Assembly: GCA_034231615.1 (NCBI GenBank)
Contig: CM067311.1
Coordinates: forward strand, 23,006,173 to 23,070,172
Direction: 5' to 3'
DNA length: 64,000 nt
DNA from: Meghimatium bilineatum
Taxonomy: Eukaryota > Mollusca > Gastropoda > Stylommatophora > Philomycidae
In this document: in pieces, positions 63,175 to 64,000 of the stretch
How the letters are laid out: the number at the start of each line of letters is the position of its first letter
Position numbering within the stretch: position 1 is the stretch's first letter
Notes under the pieces: model-generated
Databases searched by the model: none
The model's input: only the letters and a program-made list of their open reading frames with translations
What the model was told of the DNA's origin: nothing
Position numbers and translations under genes: made by a program

Positions 63175-63330
63175 TTCAGTCTTGATCATGTCCAGCTGAA
63201 GTTGGATGTGACAAGCCGAAAGGTGAAAATATCGCAGGCAAGTTGTAAACGAGAATATAATATATTCCGTTCTCTGAACTTCATCCCGCTAATTTTCATG
63301 TGTTTGAGAACTAACGTTGAAGAAGACATT
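63175..63330 (+). mobile_element. FAM-B SINE-like copy, 3' part
   Basis: AGCTGAAGTTGGATGTGACA, CCGTTCTCTGAACTTCATCC and TTTGAGAACTAACGTTGAAG. Confidence 0.65.
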
Positions 63331-63439
63331 GGTTGCACTGCACAGAGGGACGAATTTGTGTGGAAAACTGGACAAAATAATACAATGAAGCTAATCCAAT
63401 ACGCCTTTTGGGTCCTTTTACTCGATATATGAACTCTAC

Positions 63440-63775
63440 CACGTAAAGTCCTCGGATAACAATAAGAGATAGAATCAGAAACGAAAACATCAGAAGACTA
63501 ACAAATACAATGTCAATTCTGGATTATATTGGAAAACAGATTAAGTGGTTTTTCACATGCTTCCAGACTACCAACAGACAGAGCCCCTCAAAAAGCATTA
63601 CTATAGAGACACGATGGATACAAAGCCAAGGACAACCATGCAAACGATGGATTACATAAATAAGAGTGAACGAAAACATACATATATGAAGCAGATTTTA
63701 AAAAATCCACCACCAGAGAATTCTACCCTTCACGCTGCATGGCACGAAGGGCTATAAAGTGGAAATTTAAAAGAA
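63440..63775 (+). mobile_element. LINE (RTE-like) C-terminal fragment
   Basis: Frames give IRDRIRNENIRRLTNTM, ILDYIGKQIKWF and GQPCKRWIT, the family of 23930-24445. Confidence 0.7.
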
Positions 63776-63869
63776 ATTTTGGTGGGTTTAGCGCAACATC
63801 GTGAACAGGATAGGATGCCAACTAAGCATAAAAGTGGTAAATAAAATTGTAAATGATTCACGACGCTTC

Positions 63870-64000
63870 TTTAGAACTAACACACATCATTGAACTTGAG
63901 GAAACTTTAGAACTAACACACATCATTAAACTTGAGGAAACTTTAGAACTAACACACATCATTAAACTTGAGGAAACTTTAGAACTAACACACATCATTG
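63870..64000. repeat. Minisatellite, 36-bp unit, runs off the window
   Basis: TTTAGAACTAACACACATCA, TTAAACTTGAGGAAAC repeated from 63870, 63906, 63942 and 63978. Confidence 0.95.

Overview
This is animal nuclear DNA, not bacterial. Coding information lies in short exons separated by kilobase introns with GT-AG borders. The space between is filled with decayed non-LTR retrotransposons (LINEs), SINEs, small inverted-repeat elements and minisatellites. Two host genes could be read by eye. Profilin-4 (PFN4) is on the + strand (9790-25136), with four exons that join in frame to a 128-residue protein. A chloride-intracellular-channel (CLIC) family gene is on the - strand, with three exons seen (51421-51251, 49403-49143, 37198-37037), all joining in phase 0; its N-terminal exons were not found. 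The style of the LINEs (RNase H plus a C-terminal Cys/His segment) and of the SINEs is what I associate with molluscs, perhaps a heterobranch gastropod. That assignment is inference; the species is not identified.

Layout. 1-9.3 kb: a full-length LINE (643-4675) with a 12-bp target-site duplication, other LINE fragments, a minisatellite with a nested SINE, and one orphan ORF. 9.8-25.1 kb: PFN4. Intron 1 holds a tRNA-derived SINE and a LINE that itself carries a nested short element. Intron 2 holds a near-full-length LINE (14311-17147) and two decayed hammerhead-like motifs. Intron 3 holds nested LINE fragments, a LINE flanked by a 152-bp direct repeat, a 51-bp minisatellite and, just before the end, a second candidate last exon. 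25.4-33 kb: LINEs (one internally deleted), SINEs and tRNA-like repeats. 33-37 kb: AT-rich, nearly featureless. 37.0-51.4 kb: the CLIC gene; its 12-kb last intron holds a 1.34-kb GC-rich retroposon, several minisatellites and SINEs. 51.4-64 kb: LINE and hAT remnants, small DNA transposons, a long 22-bp minisatellite, further arrays and SINEs.

Local names used below. FAM-A is a ~150-bp retroposon starting near CCGCCGAAG and ending in (GAA)n. FAM-B is a ~300-bp SINE-like family with the same 3' end (at least eight copies). tSINE-1 is a ~266-bp tRNA-derived SINE (three copies). PFN4 (+) and CLIC (-) point towards each other, with about 12 kb between their coding ends. All LINE reading frames appear broken or truncated, so the repeats look like relics rather than active copies. 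No CRISPR, operon, rRNA or viral gene was seen.
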